Assembly: GCA_030737875.1 (NCBI GenBank)
Contig: CM060912.1
Location: 881,291,199-881,355,198 of the forward strand
Reading direction: 5' to 3'
DNA from: Allium sativum
Lineage: Eukaryota > Streptophyta > Magnoliopsida > Asparagales > Amaryllidaceae
DNA: 64,000 nucleotides
Shown here: piece by piece, positions 11,987-24,882 of the stretch
How the letters are laid out: the number at the start of each line of letters is the position of its first letter
How positions within the stretch are numbered: the first letter of the stretch is position 1
The notes under the pieces: model-generated
Told to the model about the DNA's origin: nothing
Database searches by the model: none
The model's input: the letters and a program-made list of their open reading frames with translations, nothing else
Made by a program: the position numbers and the translations under genes

Positions 11987-14900
11987 TGTTGTATATAATG
12001 GTGTTGTATACACAATTATATGATTTTTGTTTGATGGTAACAAACAAATAAATATTATTTTAAATGTATTTTTTACTATACTGTTTTATATATACATCAC
12101 AGACAGGAATATAATATTTATATTTAAATAGAGTATGACTGTACAGAAATTCATATATTCACACAGTATTTTATTTAAATATAATATTATATGTCAACGT
12201 TCAAACAGTACAAATTATATGACTCCTCTATTTTTACACAGTCACAGATATTACACATGTTATTGTACTTGTATATAAACTGAATTCGTTAGACAAATTT
12301 GTTTGAACACAACAAAAATAATATTTTATTTCAGACAAATTTGTTTAATACAAACATCAGTACATTTCTCTCATTTCATACATAGTTCCTCTCTACAAAT
12401 TTATATATACATTCACATTGAATCAATATACACACACTTTTGCATATACACTGACACATATACATTCTCTGACTCTTCTTATCTTCAATCTTCTGTCTTC
12501 ACAGCCTTCTGTCAGTCCAGTCATCATCTCATACCTTTCATATACAGAAACACACACACAGTATCTGGAACAGAAATAATATTCTAAATTCTAGCAGATA
12601 TAATTTTTTAAAAAAAAAATTATTTGCCTCAGAATTCTGGTGTGTTTCTCATCATTTTTCATGACTTGATATGATTTATATAACGATCAATCTGTGTCTA
12701 GACAGCTTGTGATATTTACAGTGATACACTGTAAATACCACAAGGCATACAGTATGTATATACGATGCAGGGACATGAAATATTTCTGAATGGCTGCATA
12801 TACACACGTGTATAAATACACACGTGTGCACTGCCTCACCAATCAGTGTGCAACTGAGGAGTAGCCACGTGGACCATCTCGACTCAGTGCACAACAGTAA
12901 AATAAAAGAGTCGCAAGAAAAGTTCAAACGAAAGTGCATGGTGATACAAGCATGGATAATGTAAGAAGTCTAATTGCAACAAGTTAACAATAGTCGAGCC
13001 AAGTATGGAAGTGAACAAATTAAATTCAACAAGCAAATGAAGAAACATATGTAACAGCATTTAAAGAATGTCGAGCCAGTGGTTAAATTGCATTGACAAA
13101 GTGTCCATGTGCATGTCAAAATTTTCAGCACTGGTACACAGTTGAACAAGCATGGATACATGGGCAGTACATAAATGGAGCATATGGTGGAGGATATAAT
13201 AAAATATTCTGCAAGGTGTAGTATACATGAATGGACAGTGTACAAATGCTACACTACTTGGTGCAGCACAAGTATTCATAGCAAAATACTCAAGTGACAT
13301 ATGTTTAAGGGGAAACTGGAAATCTCATAGCACACAACAAACATGTATACAAAGTAGAACACAAATGACATGCACCAAAGTGATAAGTCAACTTCAAGTT
13401 CATATGTTATGCATGTAAATGGCCAGTGAACAAACAACATAACTAAAGCATGGTGACAGTTCAAAGATGATCAAAATAGCAAGCAAGTGGTGGCACAACC
13501 AAGCTAAATATACTAGCCCAAATACGAGCCAAATTGTACGGCATGCACACACAACTCAAGGAACCAAATTCATGTAAGAAAGGTACTCAGAGAACTCAGG
13601 GGACAAAGCACTGTGATGATAGTCTGAAGTGCTCAATACAACAAATATGACAGGGTGACAATAACATGTGTGTACAAGTCTTGATATGTACACAGCAGTA
13701 TCAAAAAGTCAAACATGAGAGCCATAAATATATGGACATATGGTCAAACAGAAAGTAGCAGTGCAAAGTGGAACTGGTCTGGTGTCATAGTACAAACAAA
13801 ACAACATGGAGTACACAGGAAGAACAATGTGAAAGTGCCTAGCAAAACTCCCGAATGTTTCAACAAACACAAGTGTACACACTCAATTTAAATGGACATG
13901 CTCAAAATCATAGCAGGATATATTAGCATGGTGTACACAAGGGGAATGCCAAATCATCATGGACTATATATATGTATATATATATATATATACAAGCATG
14001 CTACAGAAAATCAGTGTAGTTCTTTAAAAGAAAAATTGGCAAAGAATTCAACTCAACATCAATAGACATCATGAGGCAGTGGAACTAATGGTGCTCACAC
14101 AATAATGGCAAGTGAATGAAATCAGTTTTCAAATTGGCAGACGTTCAATTTATGTTTCCTGTTTCTTTTATGAGCAAAATTGGCAAAAAAATTTGTCTCA
14201 CGAAATCAGTTTTTTTTAAGACCTTTAAATGGATTCGAGAAATTCCATTTTTATGCAAGAAATCTGCACATTTGTTTCCGAAGTTTCTCCATAGAATTAA
14301 GTAACATATATGGCACGTTTCCAGAAAATCAGAGAGAACAAATTCCTATGTTCGGCAAGAAATATTGGTTTCCAGAAATAAATTACATGGGGCCAAATTA
14401 ATTTTAATTATGAGGCAACAAAATTCAAATTCAAATCGAGGGCAAGTAAAAGAGGCAACCATTCAAAATCAAGCAAAGGCAGTAATTGAAATCAGAGGAA
14501 TCTAGGGTTTCTATTTATCCTATATAATCTACACCACATCATCATAGGCAACAGAGAAATATCGAAAACCACAACCCACAATTTCAATCAAAGAAGCAAA
14601 ATCAGAAAACTCACATATGTTCAAGGGTTTCGATCAAATTCAAGAATCGTAACCGATCATCGGCGAACCAGATTTCAGCAATCAATCAAAGAACAAGAAG
14701 AACATCACACTCAAGCATCAGAGAATTATTTCCAGCAATCGACGATTTGATTTTGAGATAATCAGAAAATCCCTAACTCAGTTTTATTCAGCCGCCATTT
14801 GTTTACAAAGGAAATCGGGTTTACAAATGAAAAGAGAATTGGCTGGGCTCTCTTACTTTTGTTAAGGGAATTGCGTTTTTATTTGTTTTCTAATTTGTTT

Positions 14901-15310
14901 TTGTTTTTAAGTTTGTGTATTTTCATTGTAAATCGTTCCGAACAGTTCTAGAGTCTGTAAAATCTAGGTTTACAGGTTACAGGCTTGTAATCTGGGAAAT
15001 CTGGTCTAGGGTTCATAGGCCAGTCTAGGGTTTTGAGCGTAGGGTTAGAATAGGAGCAGAGTTTGCGAGTGTACATTGTCTTGTATGCGGGATCTATTCT
15101 ATAACCTAGTAGAAACCTTATAAATGCAGCAGTAGGCAGGGTTTTGCCGAAGCTGGGTATATCTGTGTGTGATTTATTTTTCTGCATTTCTGTTTCTGCT
15201 ATATTCTGTGATCTGTGTATTATTATCTATCTCGTTAGATTTTTAATTCAGTTATAAAAACTGTGATAAACCCTATTCACCCCCCCTCTAGGGTTAATCT
15301 AGATCCAACA
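11987..15310 (+). repeat. left LTR of SIRE-like element (3324 bp)
   Basis: Starts TGTTGTATATAATGG and ends CTAGATCCAACA; the full length is matched by 19516-22822. It carries a short TA repeat near 13970-13992 that is longer in the other copy. The LTR has many short ORFs but none looks like a gene. Confidence 0.92.
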
Positions 15311-15312
15311 TT

Positions 15313-15324
15313 TGGTATCAGAGC
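15313..15324 (+). other. primer binding site of SIRE-like element
   Basis: TGGTATCAGAGC, an exact match to the usual plant tRNA-Met-i primer binding site, two bases after the left LTR. Confidence 0.93.
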
Positions 15325-15350
15325 AGGTATTTTCTGTTAACTCTAGAGTC

Positions 15351-16526
15351 ATGGGTAACCATACTTGTCAGTTCTTAGAGAGTCAGTCCAGTCGTATTCC
15401 AACTATTTTTAATGGTACAGATTTTTTGAATTGGAAATCTGAAATGGAATCCTATTTAAAATCTGTCAATCTTAAATGTTGGGATGTTATTGTTAATGGA
15501 TTTGATATGATAGATATATGTTTTAATAATTGTGCTACGCATATTTTATATTCACATCTTGATGATGATCGATACTGCCTTATCTCCCATTGTTTGAATG
15601 CGCAGGAAATCTGGACAGCTCTCAATTCAAGATATGGAAATGACAACAACTTCTCAAAACCCTCAACTGCCAACTCAGATTCAGATCTGTGCTTAACTGG
15701 ATCTATTCATGTCGATTCAGGCGATGGGGACTTATCATATGAAGATTTGGTATCTCTTTGTAATAATTTAACCAGAACTGTTGATCATCTCAAACGGAAA
15801 AACAAGTCTTTGAAATCTGAAAATTCTGAATTGACCCACAATAACAATACATTGAAGTTAAAATTTGAAAACTCTGAGTGCAAGAATTGTTTTAATTTGA
15901 AAACTGTTTTAGCTCAACTTAATGAAAATTTTAGAAAGCTTGAAAATGAATTTTTAATTTTGAAAAATCACGAAGGTGAGCTAATTCATAAAAATAACGC
16001 TTTGCAGAAGGAGTTGGATAAGATTAATTTCAAACATGAGATTTTTGAAAAGGAAAGTTCTTTAAAAACCGAATCGATCTTGACTGAACTTGAAAATGAA
16101 ATCGCAAAATTCAAAGAGTTTGAAAAACTTGAAGTTGAAAAACAGAAACATTTTGAATTTGAGATTTTGCAATCCCAAGACACAATTAAATTACTTGAAT
16201 CTGAAAATTTGGTTTTGAAACAATATGATGCTGAAAGGAAGATCACTGATGACCGTTGTTCAGATTTAATAAAAGAGAACGGTGATCTTAAATTCAAAAT
16301 TCAACGACTAGAGTCAACTTTGAATAAATTTTATGATAGTGAAAAGTCTTTGAATATGTTGTTGAAAAATCAATTTTCTGTTAGAAATAAAAGTGGTCTT
16401 GGCTTTGGGAAAAACAGTGGGTTTGAAAAACTAAACTTAAATGGTTTTGAAAATTCTTCTAATTGTCATGGAAAAGATCGTTTTGAAAATTTAAACTCTG
16501 AAGGGTTCGAAGGTTTTTTAAATTGA
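15351..16526 (+). CDS. Gag of SIRE-like non-autonomous element
   Basis: A 391-residue ORF from the first ATG after the PBS. The frame is open upstream into the PBS, but only via a TTG, so 15351 is the likely start. The N-terminal 90 residues contain FNGTDFLNWKSEMESYLKS and AQEIWTALNSRYG, the plant copia gag signature. From about residue 125 to 350 the protein is a long, highly charged coiled coil rich in K, E, N and L, as in SIRE/Maximus Gag. There is no zinc knuckle. The frame stops at TGA, yet recognisable gag-like coding continues in the same frame beyond it, so the protein is probably shorter than its ancestor. Confidence 0.85.
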   Translation: MGNHTCQFLESQSSRIPTIFNGTDFLNWKSEMESYLKSVNLKCWDVIVNGFDMIDICFNNCATHILYSHLDDDRYCLISHCLNAQEIWTALNSRYGNDNNFSKPSTANSDSDLCLTGSIHVDSGDGDLSYEDLVSLCNNLTRTVDHLKRKNKSLKSENSELTHNNNTLKLKFENSECKNCFNLKTVLAQLNENFRKLENEFLILKNHEGELIHKNNALQKELDKINFKHEIFEKESSLKTESILTELENEIAKFKEFEKLEVEKQKHFEFEILQSQDTIKLLESENLVLKQYDAERKITDDRCSDLIKENGDLKFKIQRLESTLNKFYDSEKSLNMLLKNQFSVRNKSGLGFGKNSGFEKLNLNGFENSSNCHGKDRFENLNSEGFEGFLN

Positions 16527-16745
16527 AAGTGAAATAAAAATTTGTTTTATAACAATCCAGTTGAACAATCGTGGACCCCAAAAATAAATAAAACCAATTT
16601 TGGAAAAACTTAATGGATTTGGGTTCCTAAAGGTACAAAAGTAAATTCAGAGGGATTGTTATATAAACAGGTTTGGGTACCGAAAGTACGACACACAGCT
16701 ATGAGTGGAAAAATAGTCTTTGTTAGACCACTCAATCCTTTAAAT
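16527..16745 (+). pseudogene. gag C-terminal remnant ending where pol should begin
   Basis: The same frame as the gag ORF continues through TGA, TGA and TAA stops with recognisable pieces: SWTPK, WIWVPKGTK and KQVWVPKV. Repeated W-V-P-K motifs are typical of the tail of SIRE-type Gag. After a further stop the frame gives VPDSG and then another stop, which may be the first residues of the protease DSG motif. Nothing pol-like follows, suggesting the deletion of pol joined just past this point. Confidence 0.55.
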
Positions 16746-17429
16746 GCTTAGGTACCGGATTCTGGCTAAGGAATGACCTTCTAGAAGAATCAAAGATCGT
16801 TCCACATTTTGAAGCTATCCAACATATGTTCCTTAGCCCAAACTGGTTGAGTTAGAGATTCTTTTGCTTACATCATATTTTGGTATGATCTCTAAACTCA
16901 ACTTTGTAAATATTTTTTATTTTCTTTGTTTATTCCTCCTTCTACCCCCATTCTATTTTTTGCTTTAGAATTGTCACTGCCATATTTTTTTTTTTATTCT
17001 AGGCTTCCTTAAACTTCCAATTGTAGATTTCTGGAAATTCACTTTATTTGTATAATACTCTAATGTTTTAACCATTTCCATATCTTGAATTTAAGCTTGT
17101 AAATTCTGCAATTATCTTGAGGTTTATTTTCTGTCTTCTGAATTCATAACAGTGTTGATGTATTCATATCATATCTTGAACACTATTAATTTAAATTCTT
17201 AATTTTTGAAAATCTGAAAATTAAATGGAATTTCACGCTTATGCTGTTTTGAGTTTCTTCCAATTCATTCTGGAAACGGTTAAAATATTATACTCATTAC
17301 AGTACACTGCTTCTTATCATTTGTGATAATTTCAGAAATTTTCAGATTGGTTTGGATATTTTGAATTATCTTGAATTACAGTGATATATCTAGAAATTCA
17401 CCTTATATTCATGATCATTATTGTTGAAA

Positions 17430-17890
17430 TTTATTTGTTTGAGATCATCTGAAATTCTTGATATTCTGAACATCACATGCCTCTAAATTTGAAATTATCA
17501 ATCTCGTGTGACTGATTCATTATATCTCAAAACTTGACATTGATTCAAGTGATTTCAAATAAATTATTTTTTAATTTTCTGGATCATGAATATCTCTTAA
17601 ATTTGATGTAAATGATATTAAATTACTCATGTGCTTGTCAGAAATTGTTTTTGAAAAATTCCTTGAAAAATTTGGGTCTTGAATTTTATTGGTATTTCAT
17701 GGTTATTTGATTTGCATATCTGTTTGTTTAAAATCATTTGAAATTATTGATTTACTAAATCACACACATATCTTGAATGAGAAACTAATAATTTGGTGTG
17801 ATCGATTCATTGAATCTAGAGTTTTTCATATTCCTCAAATGATTTCAAATAAACAGTATTTCTAATCTTGGATCATGAATGATCTTATGT
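17430..17890 (+). repeat. degenerate tandem repeat, about 290 bp period
   Basis: Blocks around 17430-17600 and 17720-17890 share ordered motifs: TTTGTTT, ATCATYTGAAATT, CTGATTCATT or CGATTCATT, GTGATTTCAAATAAA and GGATCATGAAT. This fits an old duplication inside the element. Confidence 0.6.
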
Positions 17891-18689
17891 GACCATCCTC
17901 TGACAAGTCTGATGTGATAGTGTTTTCTGTGCTGCTCTGATACTGTTTCAAATAATTTCTAGTTCTTATCTACAGCTTTGAAAAATGTGCAAATTTGTTA
18001 ATTCTGTCAGTTTGGGCTTTGTAATTAAAATTTGTTAATAGAGACAACAAGTGGTATCAGAAGTGCTGAATAATAATGTATATATTTTTTTTCTTACCCC
18101 TCTTGCTTTGTATAGCTCTTCATATTCCTCTTGTAATTGATTTTCAATTTTAAACTTATTTATTGATTATTCATTCAGAAGTTGAAATTAATACCCAAAA
18201 TTGAACTGTATTTATAATTCATCAAAAATTATTATCAGATTTTGAAATTGTGATGAATTGTGACTGTAGTATATTTCACAATAAGAGGAGATTGTTTTTT
18301 AATATTTTCATGATGATTGAACATTTATTATAATATCTTTGAATGAGGAATTATTTCACGACCATCTTCATTACCTATCGTCATTCTGCCATCCATCATT
18401 TTTTTATTAATGTGGAGAGTTAATGTTTTTTTTAAAAACCTTTTTGAATAAACAGTGGAAATATTTGTGATAGAATTTGGACTATGCTATTATTCAGAAT
18501 TAGTGGTAATTGAAAATTTTCAATGATCCCGGTACAGTCGAGCATATTTCATAATATAATTAATTTAGAAATTTATTTCACAGTCCATTTCTGTACCTAC
18601 CACATTTCTATCATTCATATTGGTTGTATATACCAAGGAGTTTTTTTATTTAAAGCTAAAAATGATAAAATATATGATTAATACATAAG

Positions 18690-18830
18690 TGTGTCTCTAA
18701 CCGCATTTAAAAATCCAAGCTCTGGTCATGCATGGTTAAGAGACAACTTATAATTTAAGCTGCCCTTGACCCCATTTAAAAATCCAAGATCTGGTTATGC
18801 GTGGTCAGTGTGCTCTTAAATAAAATAAAA
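18690..18830 (+). repeat. degenerate direct repeat, about 70 bp period
   Basis: CATTTAAAAATCCAAG followed by CTCTGGTCATGCATGGT recurs as CATTTAAAAATCCAAG with ATCTGGTTATGCGTGGT. Confidence 0.8.
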
Positions 18831-19502
18831 ATAAAAAGGAAATATTGTGCTATAAATTGAAATTAATCTTAAATTCTCCTTGGTGTATAAAAACTAGACT
18901 ATCAAACCATCTTTCTAATCTGTGAAGTTTATTAATATTTTATGAAGTATTATGGTTTGTTGATTGATAGCTATTGGGATTTGAGATTATACGATTTTAT
19001 CACTTAAATTGAATTAATAATTATAGTCCAAATACATCACAGTTTTTGTGCTCATTTTTATAAAACTCCTTTGAAAATAATTGGGAAATATACATATTTT
19101 TTTATAACTCTCCTCATTATTATATAATTCATCGTAAATCCGTCATTCTCTACAATGTGAAATATGCCACTAGTTCTTAGTTTATTATGATTTTTGCTTG
19201 ACTGATTGAGACTTATGATGATTGTTCTTCCTCTTATGCTAAAATTATATTTTTAGTCATTTTTCTTCTAAATTTTAAATTCTGTATCCTTTTGATGATA
19301 ACAAAAGGCGGGAGAATGGATTGAGATTTTGATTTATGAGTGAATATTTTATAAATATTCTTAATTTTGAAAATTCATTTCACTCATGCACAGTTATAGG
19401 GAGAATTGTCTGTTGTAGGGGTGCTAATAAATAGGGGGAGTTCAATTTTCACTGTCAAACACATTTATTGTTCTCAAAATCTTTTATTTGTTTGTCATCA
19501 TC

Positions 19503-19515
19503 AAACGGGGGAGAT
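19503..19515 (+). other. polypurine tract of SIRE-like element
   Basis: AAACGGGGGAGAT directly before the TG of the right LTR. Confidence 0.9.
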
Positions 19516-21479
19516 TGTTGTATATAACGGTGTTGTATACACAATTATATGATTTTTGTTTGATGATAAAAAAAAATTATTTTGAATGTGTATGTTACTA
19601 TACAGTTTTATATATACATCACAGACAGGAATATAATATTTATATTTAAATAGGATACGACTATACAGAATTTCATATATTGACACAGTATTATATTTAA
19701 ATATAATATTATATGTCAACGTTCAAACAGTACAAATTATATGACTCCTCTATTAGTACACAGTCATAGATATTACACATGTTATTGTACTTGTATATAA
19801 ACTGAATTCGTTAGACAAATTTGTTTGAACACAACAAAAATAATATTTTATTTCAGACAAATTTGTTTAATACAAACATCAGTACATTTCTCTCATTTCA
19901 TACACAGTTCCTCTCTACAGATTTATATATACATTCACATTGAATCAATATACAGACACTTTTGCATATACACTAACACATACACATTCTCTGACTCTTC
20001 TTATCTTCAATCTTCTGTCTTCACAGCCTTCTGTCAGTCCAGTCATCATCTCATACCTGTCATATACAGAAACACACACACAGTATCTGGAACAGAAATA
20101 ATATTCTAAATTCTAGCAGATATAATTTTTTAAAAAAAATTTATTTTCCTCAGAATTCTAGTGTGTTTCTCATCATTTTTCATGACTTGATCTGATTTAT
20201 ATAACGATCAATCTTTGTCTAGACAGCTTGTGATATTTACAGTGATACACTATAAATACCACAAGGCATACAGTATGTATATACGATGCAGGGACATGAA
20301 AATTTTCTGAATGGCTGCATATACACACGTGTATAAATACACATGTGTGCACTGCCTCGCCAATCAGTGTGCAACTGAGGAGTAGCCACGTGGACCATCT
20401 CGACTCAGCGCACAACAGTGAAATAAAAGAGTCGCAAGAAAAGTTCAAACAAAATTGCATGGTGATACAAGCATGGACAATGTAAGAAGTCTCATTGCAA
20501 CAAGTTAACAATAGTCGAGCCAAGTACGGAGCTGAACAAATCAAATTCAACAAGAAAATGAAGAAACATATGTAACATCATTTAAAGAATGTCGAGCTAG
20601 TGGTTAAATTGCATTGACAAAGTGTCCATGTGCATGTCAAAATTTTCAGCATTGGTACACAGTTGAACAAGCATGGATACATGGGCAGTACATAAATGGA
20701 GCATATGGTGGAGGATATAATAAAATATTCTACAAGGTGCAGTATACATGAATGGACAGTGTAAAAATGCTACACTACTTGGTGCAGCACAAGTATTCAT
20801 AGCAAAATACTCAAGTGACATATGTTTAAGGGGAAACTGGAAATCTCATGGCACACAACAAACATGTATACAAAACAGAACACAAATGACATGCACCAAA
20901 GTGATAAGTCAACTTCAAGTTCATATGTTATGCATGTAAATGGCCAGTGAACAAACAACATAACTAAAGCATGATGGCAATTCAAAGATGATCAAAATAG
21001 CAAGCAAGTCGTAGCACAGCCAAGCTAAATAGACTAGCCCAAATACGAGACAAAATGTACGACATGCACACACAACTCAAGGAACCAAATTCATGTAAGA
21101 AAGGTACTCAGAGAACTCAGGGGTCAAGGCACTGTGATGATACTCTAAAGTGCTCAATACAACAAATATGACATGGTGACAATAACATGTGTACAAGTCT
21201 TGATATGTACACAGCAGTATCAAAAAGTCAAACATGGGAGCCATACATATATGGACATATGGTCAAACAGAAAGTAGCGGTGAAAAGTGGAACTGGTCTA
21301 GTGTCATAGTACAAACAAAACATCATGGAGTACACAGGAAGAACAATGTGAAAATGCCTAGCAAAACTCCCGAATATTTCAGCAAACACAAGTGTACACA
21401 GTCAATTTAAATGGACATGGTCAAAATCATAGCAGGATATATTAGCATGGTGTACACAAGGGGAATGCCAAATCATCAT

Positions 21480-21525
<46 letters not shown>

Positions 21526-22822
21526 AGCATGCTACAGAAAACCAGTGCAGTTCTTCAAAAGAAAAATTGGCAAAGAATTCAACTCGACATCAATAGACAT
21601 CATGAGGCAGTGGAACTAATGGTGCTCACACAATAATGGCAAGTGAATGAAATCAGTTTTCAAATTGGCAGATGTTCAATTTATGTTTCCTGTTTTTTTT
21701 ATGAGCAAAAATGGCAAAAAGTTTTGTCTCAGGAAATCAGTTTTTTTAAGACCTTTAAATGGATTCGAGAAATTCCATTTTTATGCAAGAAATCTGCACA
21801 TTTGTTTCCAAAGTTTCTCCATAGAATTGAGTAACATTTATGGCACGTTTCCAGAAAATCAGAGAGAACAAATTCTTGTGTTCGGCAAGAAATATTGGTT
21901 TCCAGAAATAAATTACATGGGGCCAAATTAATTTCAATTATAAGGCAACAAAATTCAAATTCAAATCGAGGGCAAGTAAAAGAGAGGCAACCATTCAAAA
22001 TCAGGCCAAGGAAGTAATCGAAATCAGAGGAATCTAGGGTTTCTATTTACCCTATATAATCTATACCACATCATCACAGGCAATAGAGAAATATCGAAAA
22101 CCACAACCCACAATTTCAATCAAAGAAGCAAAATCAGAAAACTCACATATGTTCAAGGATTTCGATCAAATTCCAGAATCTTAACCGATCATCAGGGAAC
22201 CAGATTTCAGCAATCAATCGAAGAACAAGAAGAACAACACACTCAAGCATCAGAGAATTATTTCCAGCAATCGACGATTTGATTTTGAGATAATCAGAAA
22301 ATCGCTAACTCAGTTTTATTTAGCCGCCATTTGTTTACAAAGGAAATCGGGTTTACAAATTAAAAGAGAATGGACCGGGCTCTCTTACTTTTGTTAAGGG
22401 AATAGGGTTTTTATTTGTTTTCTAATTTATTTTTGTTTTTAAGTTTGTGTATATTCATTGTAAATAATTCCGAACAGTTCTAGAGTCTGTAAAATCTAGG
22501 TTTACAGGTTACAGGCTTGTAATCTGGGAAATCTGGTCTAGGGTTTTGAGCGTAGGGTTAGAATAGGAGCAGGGTTTGCAAGTGTACATGTTCTTGTATG
22601 CGGGATCTGTTCTCTCACCCAGTAGAAACCTTAGAAATGCAGCAGCAGGCATGGTTTTGCCGAAGCTGGGTATATCTGTGTGTGATTTATATTTCTGCAT
22701 TTCTGCTTCTGCTATATTCTGTGATCTGTGTATTATTATCTATCTCGTTAGATTTTTAATTCAGTTAAAAAAACTATGATAAACCCTATTCATTCCCCTC
22801 TAGGGTTAATCTAGATCCAATA
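19516..22822 (+). repeat. right LTR of SIRE-like element (3307 bp)
   Basis: Matches 11987-15310 over its whole length with scattered substitutions and small indels. Its end reads CTAGATCCAATA where the left copy has CCAACA, so the terminal CA has become TA. It carries an expanded TA microsatellite at about 21483-21523. Confidence 0.9.
21483..21523. repeat. (TA)n microsatellite
   Basis: About 40 bases of alternating TA in the right LTR. The same site in the left LTR (13964-13992) is shorter and interrupted by a G. Confidence 0.9.
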
Positions 22823-22827
22823 TATAT
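22823..22827. repeat. target site duplication of SIRE-like element, right copy
   Basis: TATAT, matching 11982-11986, at the start of a longer TA run to about 22839. Confidence 0.6.
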
Positions 22828-23904
22828 ATATATATATATGAGTTTATAAATTCTAAAATTTATTTAAAATAGATTACAAACATATATAAGTTTTAGAATA
22901 ATATAAAATAGATTTAAAGAAGTATTTATTATAATAAAATAAAATTAAAATACTTAAATAAATTATATGGTTTAAAATAAATAAATTATAAGTAAAATCT
23001 TAAATCTTTATTTACTCATAAAAATCATTTTAAGACATATAATTTAAAATTTACAAAATTTAAATTTAAAGTCTTATATATATATAATCTTAAGTTAAAT
23101 TCAAATTCGAAATCATTTTACTTCAAAAACACTACCATCGGTGTCCGTATATAGTTTACTACCCTATGGTCAAGTGATACAGATATTTAACATTTCAATC
23201 CGCAATTTATAAAATTTCTACGGGTCTATCATTTCAACCCGCGATCCCAAATTCAATAAAAATCATTCAGGTCTACCATTTCAACCCATAACGATTCTTC
23301 CCTATTCTAATGTCCATCCGGGTATGTTTCATTTCAACCCTTAGTGATTTTTCCTAAACTAGGGATAATCAACAATCACAAACAACAGTCACATAGCAAT
23401 AATCATAGCATATGTATCATCAATGCAACTACGTGTTATATGAATATATCATGTCACATATGAAATGTGCATATATATCAAATCAAACAATTTCTATCAG
23501 CAATCCTATACATTTTATATAACAGTTCATTATTGATCTAACTTCCATGAAAAATGTAAGTCAGGCATGAGATAAGCTCACCTTTCGTGGCACAGAATGG
23601 AGACAACAAATGGATTGACACCGAATGAGATGACAGCTTCCAAGCACGATTCAGAACAAATTCTACTCGCTGTTAGTCAATATATATTTTATTTTCACAA
23701 GAGGAGGCTAGGGAATTTTAAATGGATTTATACGGCTATTGGTTTGCGACGGTATGGCTATTTGGTTTCGGAAATGGGTTTCAAACTCAACACCAAATTT
23801 AATTTAAAATAACCTAACAAATATTTATAAAATAATATATATATTTCTATATATAAACTCACAGTAAAAACTTATAATATATATTATGAAACTCGACGCA
23901 CAGC

Positions 23905-23916
23905 ATAAATAAATAA

Positions 23917-23961
<45 letters not shown>
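23905..23961. repeat. (AAAT)n/(TA)n microsatellite
   Basis: AAATAAATAAATA grading into about 40 bases of TA repeat, inside the solo LTR. Confidence 0.9.
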
Positions 23962-23965
<4 letters not shown>

Positions 23966-24289
23966 ACATAACGAGGACACACACAAAACAATACAAACAC
24001 ATGAAAATAACACACACTATATAATTTAAAAATATTAGAAGTAAGAACTACAAATCTTAAAATTCTTATATAAAATAGACATAGTGTATAAACACAACTT
24101 CTCGCACACAAACTAACTCTCACACAAAATGTACAACAGTCAACCCATACAAAATATTCGCAGCAAAATAAGTAAACTGCCATATAACATTATCACTCAA
24201 CACACAAATGCATATACCAATGCACACTCACGCATACATGACACACACTAGTACGCACTCACCCATGCATACAAGTATCACAACACATG

Positions 24290-24882
24290 CATGACCGGAG
24301 AAGGACATCACATAGACAAGGGCTCGGCAACATGAAGGGAAGTGGTCAGTTCAGATCGTAGAGGGAAGAGGAGTATTGAGCTTTGCGTTAGCAGCTTGGG
24401 GTCAGCTGGTATGGTCGAATAGGATAGTGACACTTCAGGGAAGAAAGGCGTGGTCCATGGACGGGTCGGAGAGGCTACAGGCGGTTTCTGGTGGAGCTTA
24501 GCGCTGTGCGGTTTGGTTCGTTGGGAGTTGGTTGCAAGTCAGGCGGAGAGGAGATCAGAGAGGCTTGGGGTTAGCATGGGGACAAATTCGGTGGTTCAAC
24601 TGATGGGGACGCTGCAGGTCGACACACAGGAGAGGCGGATCGGGGAAGATGGGCGTACTTTTGTTGTGGGGAGCTCGGAGCATCACATGGAGCAAATGGG
24701 GTGGAAGGTGGGAAGATAATGGTGGAACTCAGATGCTGTAAAGATGAAAGAATGGAACGATGGAGAGAGAACGTATGATGGATTTGCAAAAGGATTAAAG
24801 AATTGAGCAGCTTACCTTTATGTTTATATATAATAAATGATTGGTTGGCACAATAAAGCAGCTTTTGGTTTTCACCCTTCAT
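24290..24882 (-). other. GC-richer island inside solo LTR
   Basis: Conspicuously G-rich on the plus strand against an AT-rich background. A minus-strand open frame at 24571-24882 is Pro/Ser-rich in its second half. Comparable islands sit inside the other gypsy LTRs (35040-35530, 49560-49885, 57540-57895, 58880-59180). I see no conserved domain and do not call a gene. Confidence 0.45.

Larger units (their letters stand above)
16746..19502 (+). other. non-coding interior of SIRE-like element
   Basis: About 2.7 kb of AT-rich sequence between the gag remnant and the PPT. I find no pol motif in any frame. It contains a short inverted repeat (GGCTAAGGAA 16764-16773, TTCCTTAGCC 16829-16838), degenerate tandem repeats at 17430-17890 and 18690-18830, and a PBS-like TGGTATCAGAAG near 18052. 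Confidence 0.7.
11987..22822 (+). mobile_element. SIRE-like copia element with gag only (TR-GAG type)
   Basis: A 10.8 kb plus-strand element with two 3.3 kb LTRs around a 4.2 kb interior. The PBS directly follows the left LTR and the PPT directly precedes the right one. The interior encodes one coiled-coil Gag and no protease, integrase, reverse transcriptase or RNase H that I can find, so the element depends on an autonomous relative. Long LTRs, an AAACGGGGGAGAT PPT and a long coiled-coil Gag with WVPK-type tail motifs resemble the SIRE/Maximus lineage of Ty1/copia. LTR copies differ by roughly 3 percent in the stretch I compared. Confidence 0.88.

Noticed and set aside
12303..13464. Short ORFs repeated at 12303-13464 and 19825-20985
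   Set aside because: They are the two LTR copies of the SIRE-like element; the duplicated frames reflect LTR identity, not genes.
24450..24719. 89-codon plus-strand ORF in the solo LTR
   Set aside because: Lies antisense to the inferred element direction, in a G-rich patch, with no recognisable domain.
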